From Proteiniclasticum sediminis (lineage in GTDB: Bacteria > Bacillota > Clostridia > Clostridiales > Clostridiaceae): a stretch of 64,000 nucleotides of DNA. This document shows positions 8,031 to 16,800 of the stretch, in pieces. The notes under the pieces are model-generated. The model was not told the origin of the DNA, searched no databases, and saw nothing but the letters and a program-made list of their open reading frames with translations. The stretch spans positions 239,322-303,321 of the forward strand of contig NZ_JAGSCS010000001.1 in the NCBI RefSeq assembly GCF_018128025.1, given 5' to 3'. Each line of letters begins with the position of its first letter. Positions within the stretch are counted from its first letter, which is position 1. The position numbers and the translations under genes are program-made.

Positions 8031-9128
8031 TTATTCGATGGCCTTCAGGCTCAGGGAAACCTTCTTGTTTTCCTCAGAGGAATCCAGAATCTTCACCTTG
8101 ACGGTCTCGCCGATGGTCAGCACTTCAGAAGGAGTCTCCACTCTCTTGTGGGACAGCTGTGAAATGTGGGCAAGTCCATCTACGCCGGGCTCCAGTTCGA
8201 TAAATGCACCGAAATCGGTGAATCTTACGACCTTGCCAAGAACGACACTGCCTTCAGGATACTTTTCTTCGATATGGTTCCAGGGATTCTCAGCCAGAGC
8301 CTTCATGCTCAGGGAAAGTCTCTTCTTCTCGTTGTCCAGGGCAATGACCTTGACCTTGACCTCGTCGCCGACTTTTAGCACATCGCTGGGCTTAGCCACT
8401 TTGCCATAAGAGATTTCAGATACATGGAGAAGTCCGTCTACGCCATTGACATTGACGAAAGCACCGAAATCGGTAAGTCTCTCCACACGGCCTTCCATGA
8501 TCTGGCCCACAACGAAGCCTTCCCATGCGGCGGATTCCTGCGAAGCACGATCCTCCTGGAGCTTCTTTCTGCGGGAAGCCACGATTCTGGTGGTTCCTCT
8601 CTTTTCTTCAATCTCGATGACATTGACATCCAGTTCCTGATCCTTGTATACGGACAGGTCACGGACGCTGTGCAGTTCAAGATGGGATGCAGGAATGAAG
8701 ACACGCTGTCCCAGATAAGATGCGACGACACCACCCTTGACGTCATCCTTAACCTTAACCTTCACGGTCTGATTGTTTTCGAATGCTGCTCTCAGATCTC
8801 TGATTGCTTCTTCTCTGTGCATTTCCACCATGGAGAGAATAAAGAAAGAGTCGTTTTCTTGTGGTCGTCTTATGACTTTTGCTTCAATCTCCTGTCCAAG
8901 CTGGAGAACTTCTGCCAAGGTTCCGTCAGAACCGGCTGAAGCTTCTTCGATGACGAGCTTTCCGTCATGGCTGGCTCCCACCAAAGCCACGATGGCTTCT
9001 TTCTCATCGAGCTGGATGATTTTCCCCTTGATGATCTGACCAATTCTCACAGGCTTCTCATAGAGATCCATAAGGTCCTGCATTGACATTTCTGTCTCGT
9101 TTGCTTCAATGTTGTTGTTATCCATCAT
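8031..9128 (-). CDS. rpsA: 30S ribosomal protein S1 homologue, four S1 domains
   Basis: A protein of about 365 residues with four S1 RNA-binding domains in order; the third and fourth contain near-identical blocks LTDFGAFVNVNGVDGLLHVSEIS and FTDFGAFIELEPGVDGLAHISQLS (shown here only as the shared pattern DFGAF-x(8,9)-DGL-HIS). Bacterial S1 helps unfold and place mRNA on the 30S subunit; the four-domain Firmicutes form is shorter than the six-domain enterobacterial protein. ATG at 9128 overlaps the ispH stop as ATGA and ATG at 9125 follows directly; AGGAGG lies thirteen bases before the first. A further in-frame ATG at 9158 has no site. Linkage to ispH, sometimes as a fusion, is common in Clostridia. 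Confidence 0.88.
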   Translation of the reverse strand: MMDNNNIEANETEMSMQDLMDLYEKPVRIGQIIKGKIIQLDEKEAIVALVGASHDGKLVIEEASAGSDGTLAEVLQLGQEIEAKVIRRPQENDSFFILSMVEMHREEAIRDLRAAFENNQTVKVKVKDDVKGGVVASYLGQRVFIPASHLELHSVRDLSVYKDQELDVNVIEIEEKRGTTRIVASRRKKLQEDRASQESAAWEGFVVGQIMEGRVERLTDFGAFVNVNGVDGLLHVSEISYGKVAKPSDVLKVGDEVKVKVIALDNEKKRLSLSMKALAENPWNHIEEKYPEGSVVLGKVVRFTDFGAFIELEPGVDGLAHISQLSHKRVETPSEVLTIGETVKVKILDSSEENKKVSLSLKAIE

Positions 9129-9958
9129 AAGTTTTCCATTGCCTCCTTTATTATCCATTCAGGTGTGGATGCACCAGCGGTGATCCCGATTTTCACCGCA
9201 TCTTTAATTTTTTCTCTGATTGCGTCAAGTTCCTTCGCATTTTCTATATGGAAGGTATTGGCGCAGTTTCTTTTGCAGATTTCATAGAGTTTTGTGGTGT
9301 TCGAGCTGGACTTCCCTCCAATGACAATCATGGCATCGACTTCCTTGGAGAGTTCCTCCGCAGACTTTTGACGGTCTTCGGTCGCTTTGCAAATGGTGTT
9401 GAAAGCAACAAACTCCTTGGCGGTCTTGGCCACATTGCCGATCAGCGTCAGCCAGTTCGACTGTTTCTCCGTGGTCTGGGAAACCACGCAGATTTTTCCC
9501 TTCAGCGGAATGTCAATGGTCCCATCCTTGGTAATATAAGCGCTGTTTTCACAGTACCCATTGATACCGACAACTTCTGGGTGGTTCAAGTCGCCCAGGA
9601 TGATGATTTTGTACCCCTTGCCGTGGTACTCTTTGACTTTCTTCTGAATGTTTATAACATAAGGGCAGGTTAAGTCGATGATCTCGACACCCCTCGCCTT
9701 AAGTTCATCATAGAGGGTCATGGATATGCCATGGGTACGGATAATGACCGTATCCTCAGGATTCAGCATCGGAATGAACTCCGGTGTGATTTCCCTGATC
9801 CCCTGGTCCGTGAGCTTCCCGGTGACATCCCGGTTATGAATCAGCGGTCCCATTGTGTAGGTTTTGCCTTCCGGCCGCAGGATGGTGAATGCTTCATCCA
9901 CTGCACGACCGACTCCAAAACAGAATCCTGAATTGGCGGCTCGAATTATCTCTTTCAT
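9125..9958 (-). CDS. ispH: 4-hydroxy-3-methylbut-2-enyl diphosphate reductase
   Basis: A 277-residue iron-sulphur enzyme, the last step of the non-mevalonate isoprenoid pathway, giving IPP and DMAPP. The three cluster ligands are visible: Cys13 in SGFCFGV, Cys98 in DLTCPYV and a third in NTICKATEDRQ near residue 190. HNRDV and the conserved THG at residues 75-77 are present. ATG at 9958 follows GGGAG; in-frame codons upstream run into the promoter. The S1-like gene overlaps its stop. dxs and ispA for the same pathway are about 18-20 kb away in the window. A TATAAT about 40 bases upstream (TTATGTTATAATTC) is a candidate promoter. Confidence 0.95.
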   Translation of the reverse strand: MKEIIRAANSGFCFGVGRAVDEAFTILRPEGKTYTMGPLIHNRDVTGKLTDQGIREITPEFIPMLNPEDTVIIRTHGISMTLYDELKARGVEIIDLTCPYVINIQKKVKEYHGKGYKIIILGDLNHPEVVGINGYCENSAYITKDGTIDIPLKGKICVVSQTTEKQSNWLTLIGNVAKTAKEFVAFNTICKATEDRQKSAEELSKEVDAMIVIGGKSSSNTTKLYEICKRNCANTFHIENAKELDAIREKIKDAVKIGITAGASTPEWIIKEAMENL

Positions 9959-10184
9959 ACGTGCTCCCTGCGTGTTCGTTATTTGGTGAACACCTGAATT
10001 ATAACATAAATCGGGATTCCCAAAAAACAGGTTCACAATATATTATCGTTGTTTTCAGAAAGTACAAAACTCTAAAAATTTAGACCTCTGAACACTACCT
10101 AAAATATTATACTCTATTTTACACAATTAAGCCATACATCTCATGCGTGAATTTTCATGGATTTTTCATGGACTCCGTTCTTAT

Positions 10185-10544
10185 TCAGCGGGAGTCTCGC
10201 GAAAGATCCGGCCGCAGGATTTTTGCCTCCCGGAGATACACATGAATGGGGTTCTTTTCCTCCTGATAATGAATCATCACCCGAATGCAGCGCTGAAGGG
10301 ATCCCTCCACATGCATTTCCTGGAAATGAAGAAGCGGCACATCCCCCATCCCCCGCTGGGTCCTGAGGAACTTCCCGGGATAAGCGCTTTTCACATCGGC
10401 GGTGACGCTGAAGAGAATACTGATCATCTTGTCCTTCTGGAGGGTATTGACCGCCATCAGCTGGTCCATTAACTCCAGTGTTGCTTCTTCAATGGCCTCC
10501 GGGGTGTCCACCGTCACCGTGGTGGCCCCACGAAGGGCGATCAC
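10185..10544 (-). CDS. aroH: Chorismate mutase, monofunctional AroH type
   Basis: A 119-residue protein of the trimeric Bacillus AroH family, which rearranges chorismate to prephenate for Phe and Tyr synthesis. Family residues are seen as LRGATTV at the N-terminus (active-site Arg5), FQEM (Glu), CIRVMIHY (Arg) and HVYLREA (Tyr), with the C-terminal ILRPDLS. The residue before FQEM is His where many family members have Cys. The start is GTG at 10544 and overlaps the stop of the flavoprotein gene as GTGA, so translation is probably coupled. No other aromatic biosynthesis gene is adjacent; aroK is 24 kb away. Confidence 0.92.
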   Translation of the reverse strand: MIALRGATTVTVDTPEAIEEATLELMDQLMAVNTLQKDKMISILFSVTADVKSAYPGKFLRTQRGMGDVPLLHFQEMHVEGSLQRCIRVMIHYQEEKNPIHVYLREAKILRPDLSRDSR

Positions 10545-11752
10545 AGGGAACCTCCCGCCAGATAACCCGTGGAAAAGGCAATCTGGAGATTAAAGCCGCC
10601 AGTGACGGCATCCACATCGATCATTTCCCCGGCAAAGGAGAGATTGTCCACCAGTTTGGATTTCATGGTGCTGGGATCAATTTCCTTGATATCCACGCCT
10701 CCCCGGGTGATAATCGCCTCATTGAGGGATTTTGCGCCGGTAATGTGGACCTCCAGGCCTTTCAGAAGCTTCACCAGTTGCTGACGTTCTCCCTTGGAAA
10801 TGCTGTTGCACTTTTTATCCGGTGCGATTCCCGACAGCCGGACAATGACCGGAATCAGCTTGCTGGGCAGGAGTTCATGGAGGGAATTCTGAAAATCCTT
10901 ATTCTGGAACTTCAAAAAATCCTTTTGCAGACGCAGGTCCAGTTCCTGCTCCTGGAGCCCTGGCTTCAAGTCGATGATCCCGGTGGCATTGCCCCCCTGG
11001 TAGTAGGCCGAAGCCGACAAGACCAGCGGACCGCTGACGCCAAAGTGGGTAAAGAGCATCTCTCCCACATCGGAGAACTTGGTTTTCCCCTTTTCCACCA
11101 GGGTGAACCGGATATTTTTAAGGCTCAGCCCCTGAAGCTCTTTCGGAAAGCTGTCTGTGGCCACCAAAGGGATCAAAGACGGTTTCATGTCGATGATCCG
11201 GTGTCCTGCCCGTTTAGCCAAGCGATGCAGCGTACCATCGGAACCGGTGCCGCTGTAGGAGGCTCCGCCTCCTGCAAAGATAAACCAGTCTCCGCGGATC
11301 TGCCCTTCATTGGTGACGAGTCCTTTGATCTTACGCCCTTCTAGGAGCAGATCCGTGACCAGCGTTCTATAGTGAATTTCCACATGACGCCGAAGCAGCT
11401 CTTCCTTCAGAACATCGGTGACGTCAAAGGCTTTATCGGAAGCCGGAAAAACCCGGTCTCCCCTTTCCACTTTCAGTTCCAGTCCCCGTTCCCGGAAAAA
11501 GGCCATGAGCTGCTCATTGGTAAAGCTGTACAGCGCACTGTAGAGAAACTCCCGGTTGCGGGGTATATTCTCGAAAAACTCTCCAATATCCTTGTTGTTG
11601 GTCACATTGCAGCGACCTTTGCCCGTGATGAAGAGCTTCTTTCCCAGTTTTTCATTCCGTTCCAATAGAATGACCTGATGCTCCTTGTGGGCTGCTGCCG
11701 CGATGGCAGCCATCATACCCGCTGGGCCTCCTCCGATTACGACGATCTTCAA
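10541..11752 (-). CDS. HI0933/YhiN-family FAD-dependent oxidoreductase
   Basis: A 403-residue flavoprotein of the HI0933 (BaiN-like) family. The N-terminal dinucleotide fold is GGGPAGMMAAI, followed by the family signature GKKLFITGKGRCNVTNN at about residues 36-52, FAGGGASYSGTGSDG in the middle, and the C-terminal FAD motif GEMIDVDAVTGGFNLQIAFSTG (split here as GEMIDVDAVTGG then FNLQIAFSTG). Reaction and substrate are not established for most members. The start is TTG at 11752 with GGGAG ten bases upstream; no ATG fits. Its stop overlaps the chorismate mutase start, an arrangement worth noting because no functional link is known to me. Confidence 0.88.
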   Translation of the reverse strand: MKIVVIGGGPAGMMAAIAAAAHKEHQVILLERNEKLGKKLFITGKGRCNVTNNKDIGEFFENIPRNREFLYSALYSFTNEQLMAFFRERGLELKVERGDRVFPASDKAFDVTDVLKEELLRRHVEIHYRTLVTDLLLEGRKIKGLVTNEGQIRGDWFIFAGGGASYSGTGSDGTLHRLAKRAGHRIIDMKPSLIPLVATDSFPKELQGLSLKNIRFTLVEKGKTKFSDVGEMLFTHFGVSGPLVLSASAYYQGGNATGIIDLKPGLQEQELDLRLQKDFLKFQNKDFQNSLHELLPSKLIPVIVRLSGIAPDKKCNSISKGERQQLVKLLKGLEVHITGAKSLNEAIITRGGVDIKEIDPSTMKSKLVDNLSFAGEMIDVDAVTGGFNLQIAFSTGYLAGGSL

Positions 11753-11800
11753 AATTTACACTCCCTCATGCAGTCAAAAGGACTGCTCAATTTCCCTATC

Positions 11801-11835
11801 ATCATAAAATAAAGGCTTGCACGTATGCAAGCCTT
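11801..11835 (-). terminator. Intrinsic terminator after gdhA
   Basis: AAGGCTTGCA and TGCAAGCCTT pair around a 4-base loop (11812-11835); TATTTTATG follows on the minus strand. Confidence 0.8.
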
Positions 11836-11854
11836 TTCGAGCGTAGCGTAGGAT

Positions 11855-13222
11855 TTAGAAGTTCCCCTGGGCAACCATAGCCTTGGCTACCTTGTCAAAT
11901 CCGGCGATATTGGCGCCTGCCACCAAGTTGTAGCCGAAGCCATAGAATTCTGCGGCATCTTTGGCATTCTTATGGATGTTGACCATGATCTGGTGAAGCT
12001 TGGTGTCCACTTCTTCGGCGGTCCAGGACAGACGCATGCTGTTCTGGGACATTTCCAGTGCAGAGACGGAAACGCCTCCGGCGTTGGCCGCCTTGGAGGG
12101 TCCGACAACCATGCCGTTACTCATCATATAGGTCACGGCTTCGTTGGTGCAAGGCATGTTGGCGCCTTCGCAGATGTACTTGATGCCGTTGGCCACGATC
12201 ATTTGGGCATGCTCCAGATGGATGTCATTCTGGGTGGCGCAAGGCATGATGATGTCCACCTTTCTTCCCCAGGGTTTTTCGCCCGGGAAGAATTCCACGC
12301 CAAACTTATCGGCGTAATCCTTCACCTTGTCACGGCCGGAATTTCTCATTTCCACCATGTAGTTGATCTTTTCTGGTGTGTTGACGCCATCGGGATCATA
12401 GATATATCCATCCGGTCCGGATAAGGTGACCACTTTGGCCCCCATTTCCGTGGCTTTCTGACAAACTCCCCAGGTGACGTTGCCGAATCCGGAGGAAGCG
12501 ATGGTCTTTCCGACCAGGGTATCCCCTTCATGCTTCAGCATTTCATTGGCAAAATAGACGATGCCGTAGCCCGTAGCTTCGGGACGAATGAGGGATCCGC
12601 CGTAAGGAATGCCCTTTCCGGTCAAGACGCCATTTTCATAATTCCCCTTGATTCTGCGGAACTGTCCGAACAGGTAGCCAATTTCGCGGCCGCCTACCCC
12701 GATATCTCCTGCGGGAACGTCCACATCGGCTCCGATGTGGCGATAAAGCTCCGTCATGAAGCTCTGACAGAAACGCATCACTTCACCGTCGGATTTTCCA
12801 CGGGGATCAAAGTCGGATCCGCCTTTGCCGCCGCCGATGGGCAGTCCGGTGAGAGAATTTTTCAGGGTCTGCTCAAAGCCCAGGAACTTCATGATGGACA
12901 GGGTCACGGAAGGATGGAAGCGAAGTCCGCCCTTGAAAGGCCCGATGGCTCCATTGAACTGTACTCGGTATCCTCGGTTGACCTGTGTAATCCCATTGTC
13001 ATCGACCCATGGAACCTTAAACATGATCTGTCTTTCCGGTTCTACAAAGCGAGCCAGGAGATTCATCCGGATGTATTCCGGATACTTGTCAAACACAGGT
13101 TTCAGTGTTGGCAGAACTTCTTCCACAGTCTGAATAAATTCAGCCTCATGTGGGTTTTTCGCTTTCACCTCAAGGATGATTTTCTCGATGTATTCCGTCG
13201 AGCTGAGCATTGTACTAACCAT
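11855..13222 (-). CDS. gdhA: NADP-type glutamate dehydrogenase
   Basis: A 455-residue hexameric-type glutamate dehydrogenase that interconverts glutamate with 2-oxoglutarate and ammonia. The substrate domain shows GPFKGGLRFH, the catalytic Lys block LPIGGGKGGSDFDPRGKSD, and PAGDIGVGGREIGYLFGQ. The dinucleotide fold is SSGFGNVTWG, with Phe where many enzymes have Ser; the Clostridium enzymes also carry GFGNV. Length matches the 450-residue family of C. symbiosum and E. coli. Cofactor choice is inferred from the family only. ATG at 13222 follows GGGGGT. It stands alone between a terminator and the RpiR regulator gene, which might control it, although this is not shown. Confidence 0.94.
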   Translation of the reverse strand: MVSTMLSSTEYIEKIILEVKAKNPHEAEFIQTVEEVLPTLKPVFDKYPEYIRMNLLARFVEPERQIMFKVPWVDDNGITQVNRGYRVQFNGAIGPFKGGLRFHPSVTLSIMKFLGFEQTLKNSLTGLPIGGGKGGSDFDPRGKSDGEVMRFCQSFMTELYRHIGADVDVPAGDIGVGGREIGYLFGQFRRIKGNYENGVLTGKGIPYGGSLIRPEATGYGIVYFANEMLKHEGDTLVGKTIASSGFGNVTWGVCQKATEMGAKVVTLSGPDGYIYDPDGVNTPEKINYMVEMRNSGRDKVKDYADKFGVEFFPGEKPWGRKVDIIMPCATQNDIHLEHAQMIVANGIKYICEGANMPCTNEAVTYMMSNGMVVGPSKAANAGGVSVSALEMSQNSMRLSWTAEEVDTKLHQIMVNIHKNAKDAAEFYGFGYNLVAGANIAGFDKVAKAMVAQGNF

Positions 13223-13445
13223 TTCTTTACCCCCAAAATTTATTGGTTTTCTTAAGGCAGACTTGAGTTATACCTTTATTTTACAATGATTTGCTGGGCT
13301 TTTCACTAGATGAGGCAACTTTGACAACTTCTTATAAAAACCTTTACATCGTTAAAGAAGGAATGAACAATGCAGAATTTAGTTGAGAAAATCATGCAGA
13401 TTCGGCCGAAAACTTCACGAAATGCATGAAATTAAGGTGAACACT

Positions 13446-14303
13446 TTAGTTGAAGATATCGTGTTTCGCCCAAATTTCCTCAAGAATACCAAAGACTTCT
13501 CCCACCTGTTCCTTTTTCTTCATCCCCACGGAGACAATGACGGCGTTAATGACGCTCAGGGGCGCCACGAGGGAGTCTACAAAGGAAGCCATATTGCTTT
13601 GGGCAATGAGGCTGTAGTCCGCCCGGGCGGCCAAGGGGGAAAGAAGGCTATCGGTGATGGCACAGACTTTGGCTTTTCGTTCCTTGGCAAAGTCCAGCGC
13701 TTCAATGGTTTTTTGGGAATAGCGCGGGAATCCGATGGCGATGACCAAGTCCTTCTCATTCAGCTTGATCATCTGTTCAAAAATATCGCTGTATCCCTGA
13801 TGGACGGAACGGACATTCTCCAAAAAGAGATTCAGGTAAAATGCCAGAAAATCTGCCAGGGTGTTGGAGCTTCGAAGTCCAATGATGTAGATGTTCCGCG
13901 CTTCAAAAATCGCATTGATCATCTCATCGAAAGTCTTCTCGTTGATCTTCTCTAAAGTGGAGCGGATATTCTCCATGTCCGCTTTGAGCACTCCCTTTAG
14001 GGCATTCTCCGTATCCACCAGATTATGGGTCAGTTCCAGTCGCTGCACGGTGGTCAGCTTCACCTTCACCAGATCCTGCAGGGATTTCTGCAGTTCCGGA
14101 TACCCCTCATACCCCAGCTCGATGGCGAATCGTACCACCGTGGATTCACTGACCCCCACGCTGCTGCCCAGTTTCGCCGCAGTTAAAAATGCGGCTTTGT
14201 CATAATGCTTGAGAATAAATTCTGCAATGAGTTTCTGCCCTTTGCTCAGTTTAGGATATCTGCTTTGGATGATTCGCATGAGATCATCGCGATTGCCTTC
14301 CAT
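13446..14303 (-). CDS. MurR/RpiR-family transcriptional regulator
   Basis: A 285-residue regulator. Residues 1-80 form the RpiR helix-turn-helix (YPKLSKGQKLIAEFIL, then VGVSESTVVRFAIELGYEGYPEL), and residues 120-260 form a SIS sugar-isomerase-like domain that binds phosphosugars (IYIIGLRSSNTLADFLAFYL, IAIGFPRYSQKTIEALDFA, ITDSLLSPLAARAD). Such proteins usually sense sugar phosphates and act on neighbouring genes. Its neighbours are gdhA, transcribed the same way downstream, and the divergent endonuclease IV-like gene; a perfect 9-base inverted repeat in front of the latter (14480-14504) is a candidate site. No sugar genes are adjacent. The ATG at 14303 follows GGAGG. Confidence 0.88.
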   Translation of the reverse strand: MEGNRDDLMRIIQSRYPKLSKGQKLIAEFILKHYDKAAFLTAAKLGSSVGVSESTVVRFAIELGYEGYPELQKSLQDLVKVKLTTVQRLELTHNLVDTENALKGVLKADMENIRSTLEKINEKTFDEMINAIFEARNIYIIGLRSSNTLADFLAFYLNLFLENVRSVHQGYSDIFEQMIKLNEKDLVIAIGFPRYSQKTIEALDFAKERKAKVCAITDSLLSPLAARADYSLIAQSNMASFVDSLVAPLSVINAVIVSVGMKKKEQVGEVFGILEEIWAKHDIFN

Positions 14304-14479
14304 CGTCCATTTCCTCCATCTTCGCTTCGATTTACGCTTTCTTCTTTATTACTATAGGGTTATTTTTTTCATACATCTATATTATAATATAAGAACTGAA
14401 TTTTGGCAGAGAAGTTTACAATAAGTTCTTCTCCATAATAAATATTATGTTAACTGTTTGTTGTTTAATCGTTTGTTTA

Positions 14480-14504
14480 TCCGATAAATGAGGAGTTTAT
14501 CGGA
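14480..14504 (+). promoter_or_regulatory. Inverted repeat before the endonuclease IV-like gene
   Basis: TCCGATAAA (14480-14488) and TTTATCGGA (14496-14504) are perfect 9-base arms with a 7-base spacer, sixteen bases before the ATG. It may be an operator, possibly for the divergent RpiR-type regulator, or a 5' mRNA hairpin. Confidence 0.45.
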
Positions 14505-14519
14505 CAATGAGGTGAAAAA

Positions 14520-15332
14520 ATGCAGAAATTACGCTTTGGAATCTCCGGAATCCCCCATGGAGATCGCAAAATGACTTACCCCGAGGGGATCGAATATCTC
14601 CGGAGTTACGGACTGGATGCCATGGAGCTCCCCTTTGTCCGAAGTGTCAACGTCACGGACAAGAACCGCCCCGGAATCCTCGCCATGAAAGAAAAACACG
14701 AGATCTATCTTTCGGCCCATGGGTCCTATTTTATTAATCTCAATGCCGAGGATGCGGAAAAACGCGAAGCGAGTAAAGAAAGAATTCTCAAAGGCGCCGC
14801 CGCCCTGGCTTCTGTAGGGGGGCGTTCCCTGGTCTTCCATGCGGGTTATTACCTTCAGGATACCCGGGAGATCACGCTGCAGAATATTCTTCGCGAACTG
14901 GAGACCCTCCCGGATCTCGGCGTGACCTACCGTTTGGAAACCACAGGAAAAGAAACCCAGTTTGGCAATCTCGAGGAACTCATCGCCATCAGCCAAACCA
15001 TCCCCACTTGCGGAATCTGTGTGGACTTTTCCCATATCCATGCCCGCTATAACGGGATCTTGAAGACCTACGAAGACTTCGCCCGGATTTTGGAACAGAT
15101 TGGCGAAGGCCTGGGTCAGTCAGCCTTGGAGGACCTCCATCTTCATTTGTCCGGAATCCACTATGGTCCCAAGGGCGAGAAAAACCATCTTCCCTTTGAA
15201 GAAAGTGATTTTCAGTATAAAGCCTGTCTCCAGGCCCTGAAGGCTTTCCACGCCGGAGGCGTGGTGATCTGCGAAAGCCCCATCCTGGAGAAGGACGGCC
15301 TGCTGCTGAAGGAATACTGGGAAACCTTATAG
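14520..15332 (+). CDS. Endonuclease IV-like TIM-barrel protein (AP endonuclease family 2)
   Basis: A 270-residue TIM-barrel protein resembling the short archaeal/clostridial endonuclease IV group. Metal-ligand motifs follow the family order: SAHGSYFINL, VFHAGYY, RLETTGK followed by QFGN, CVDFSHIHAR and HLHLSGI with NHLPF. Endonuclease IV cuts DNA 5' of abasic sites in base excision repair using three zinc ions. The HAGYY and ETTGK variants depart from the E. coli HPG and ENTAG patterns, so sugar isomerase activity is also possible. The start is ATG at 14520 behind GAGGTG. The isoprenoid-fold gene follows 125 bases downstream, and the RpiR-type regulator is divergent. Confidence 0.75.
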   Translation: MQKLRFGISGIPHGDRKMTYPEGIEYLRSYGLDAMELPFVRSVNVTDKNRPGILAMKEKHEIYLSAHGSYFINLNAEDAEKREASKERILKGAAALASVGGRSLVFHAGYYLQDTREITLQNILRELETLPDLGVTYRLETTGKETQFGNLEELIAISQTIPTCGICVDFSHIHARYNGILKTYEDFARILEQIGEGLGQSALEDLHLHLSGIHYGPKGEKNHLPFEESDFQYKACLQALKAFHAGGVVICESPILEKDGLLLKEYWETL

Positions 15333-15457
15333 CCTTGTCGAGAAAACTCAGCGAAATTCAACCAAATTTTAATCGGTTCTTTATCTTCTTCTGCTATCGT
15401 TAGACTATCGTGAAATGCAACGTTAGTTCAGCGGAAAAATGCTGGAAAGGAATGCCC

Positions 15458-16720
15458 ATGAACCAGACTCAAGATCTCCTGCTCGTTGGACAGCTTCAGG
15501 CCTCAGCCATGGAGGATTTTTCGGCCTGCTGCGAAAATCCTTTCCAGGGGCTGAAGAAAGTCTCGCGCATCGAAAAACTTTATCTTGAGCGGGAAATCCG
15601 TAAGCTCATGGAGCGATGCTTCAAGAAACTGGAGCCCTGGAAGGATAAGGATCCCCAGGAACTCTCCGTGGAGGAACAAGCCCAGGTGGAGTTCATTTTC
15701 CGGGAAATCCTTCTGGAACTGGATCGGAAGAAGCTTTTCTTTGACCGTCCCTTCCTCACCCTCTTTCTGGAAAAAGGGTATCTGGACACTACCAAAGGAT
15801 TCTTCCGGGCCGCCCGGGCCCATGATCCGCAGTTCCAGTTCATGGACCTCTTCCAGGCCATGCGCAATGTCTGGATCATGAACTCTCTACAGCTCCTCTT
15901 TGATCTTCCCGTGCAGCTGACGCCTTCGGTATTTTCCTACAGCATGCTCTATCCCTATACGGATAATTATCTGGATGACCCCACCATTTCCAGTGCGGCG
16001 AAGCGTCGCTTCAACCAGCGGCTGGAGCAGGTTCTCCAGGGGAATCCCGTGGAGGAGGTCACCCCGGAAGAAGACAAAATCTTCCAGATGGTCCGTAATA
16101 TCGAAGAGGAGTTTTCCCGGATTCGCTTTCCGGAGGTCTATGACAGCCTGCTCCTCATCCAGGATGCCCAAAGCGCCAGCATGGCCCAGGATAGCCAGTC
16201 CAAGCTCTCCCCCCAGCTCTCCCTGCCCATCAGTTTCTATAAAGGCGGAAGCTCCGTCCTGGCGGATGCTTTCCTGGTGAAAGGCGAGCTGACGGAAACG
16301 GAAATGGATTTCACCTTCGGATACGGCTGTTTCCTCCAGCTCCTGGATGATCTGCAGGATGTGGAAAGCGACCGCAAGGACGGCCACTGGACTCTCTTTA
16401 GCCATAAGAACGAAGAGGCTATTTTTGACCAGGAAGTGCTGAAGCTCCTCTGCTTCATCCAAAAAGTCATGACGAAACACCATTTGGGGTACGCCGAGGA
16501 AGCGCTGATGAAAGACGTCATTGCCCAGTGCACCCGGATGATGGTCATGGAAGTCATTGGCCGAAACCCCCAGCTGGTCTCGGAAAATCTATATGATCAC
16601 CTGGAGTCTTACTCCAAGGTTCGGCTCTCCTTCTACAAGGAGTTCCGAGAAAAGGCGGAAAGCTATTTCCAGCCCTCCGGGCTTCTGAAGCCCGTGGCGG
16701 AGCCTCAGCTCATCCTCTAG
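15458..16720 (+). CDS. Putative class I isoprenoid synthase-fold enzyme
   Basis: A 420-residue, largely helical soluble protein. Two acidic motifs suggest the class I terpenoid/prenyl synthase fold: DNYLDD at residues 169-174, and LLDDLQDVESDRKDG with Asp297, Asp298 and Asp301, separated by about 125 residues as in enzymes that bind Mg-diphosphate on two facing helices. It is not IspA-like, since the FARM/SARM spacing and the GGKRLRP motif are missing, nor an obvious squalene or phytoene synthase. The reaction is unknown. ATG at 15458 is six bases after AAAGGA; an ATG six bases earlier is too close to the site. It lies downstream of the endonuclease IV-like gene with no isoprenoid gene adjacent. 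Confidence 0.6.
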   Translation: MNQTQDLLLVGQLQASAMEDFSACCENPFQGLKKVSRIEKLYLEREIRKLMERCFKKLEPWKDKDPQELSVEEQAQVEFIFREILLELDRKKLFFDRPFLTLFLEKGYLDTTKGFFRAARAHDPQFQFMDLFQAMRNVWIMNSLQLLFDLPVQLTPSVFSYSMLYPYTDNYLDDPTISSAAKRRFNQRLEQVLQGNPVEEVTPEEDKIFQMVRNIEEEFSRIRFPEVYDSLLLIQDAQSASMAQDSQSKLSPQLSLPISFYKGGSSVLADAFLVKGELTETEMDFTFGYGCFLQLLDDLQDVESDRKDGHWTLFSHKNEEAIFDQEVLKLLCFIQKVMTKHHLGYAEEALMKDVIAQCTRMMVMEVIGRNPQLVSENLYDHLESYSKVRLSFYKEFREKAESYFQPSGLLKPVAEPQLIL

Positions 16721-16736
16721 CCCACATCTTCAGCGA

Positions 16737-16772
16737 AAATGCCCCGGATCCTTCGATGGATCCGGGGCATTT
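16737..16772. terminator. Bidirectional terminator between convergent genes
   Basis: AAATGCCCCGGATCC (16737-16751) pairs perfectly with 16758-16772 around TTCGAT. TTTTCGCT follows on the minus side (after scpB); the plus side ends the isoprenoid-fold gene. Confidence 0.8.
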
Positions 16773-16800
16773 CAACATCCTGCGCGTTTATAGGGCGGGC

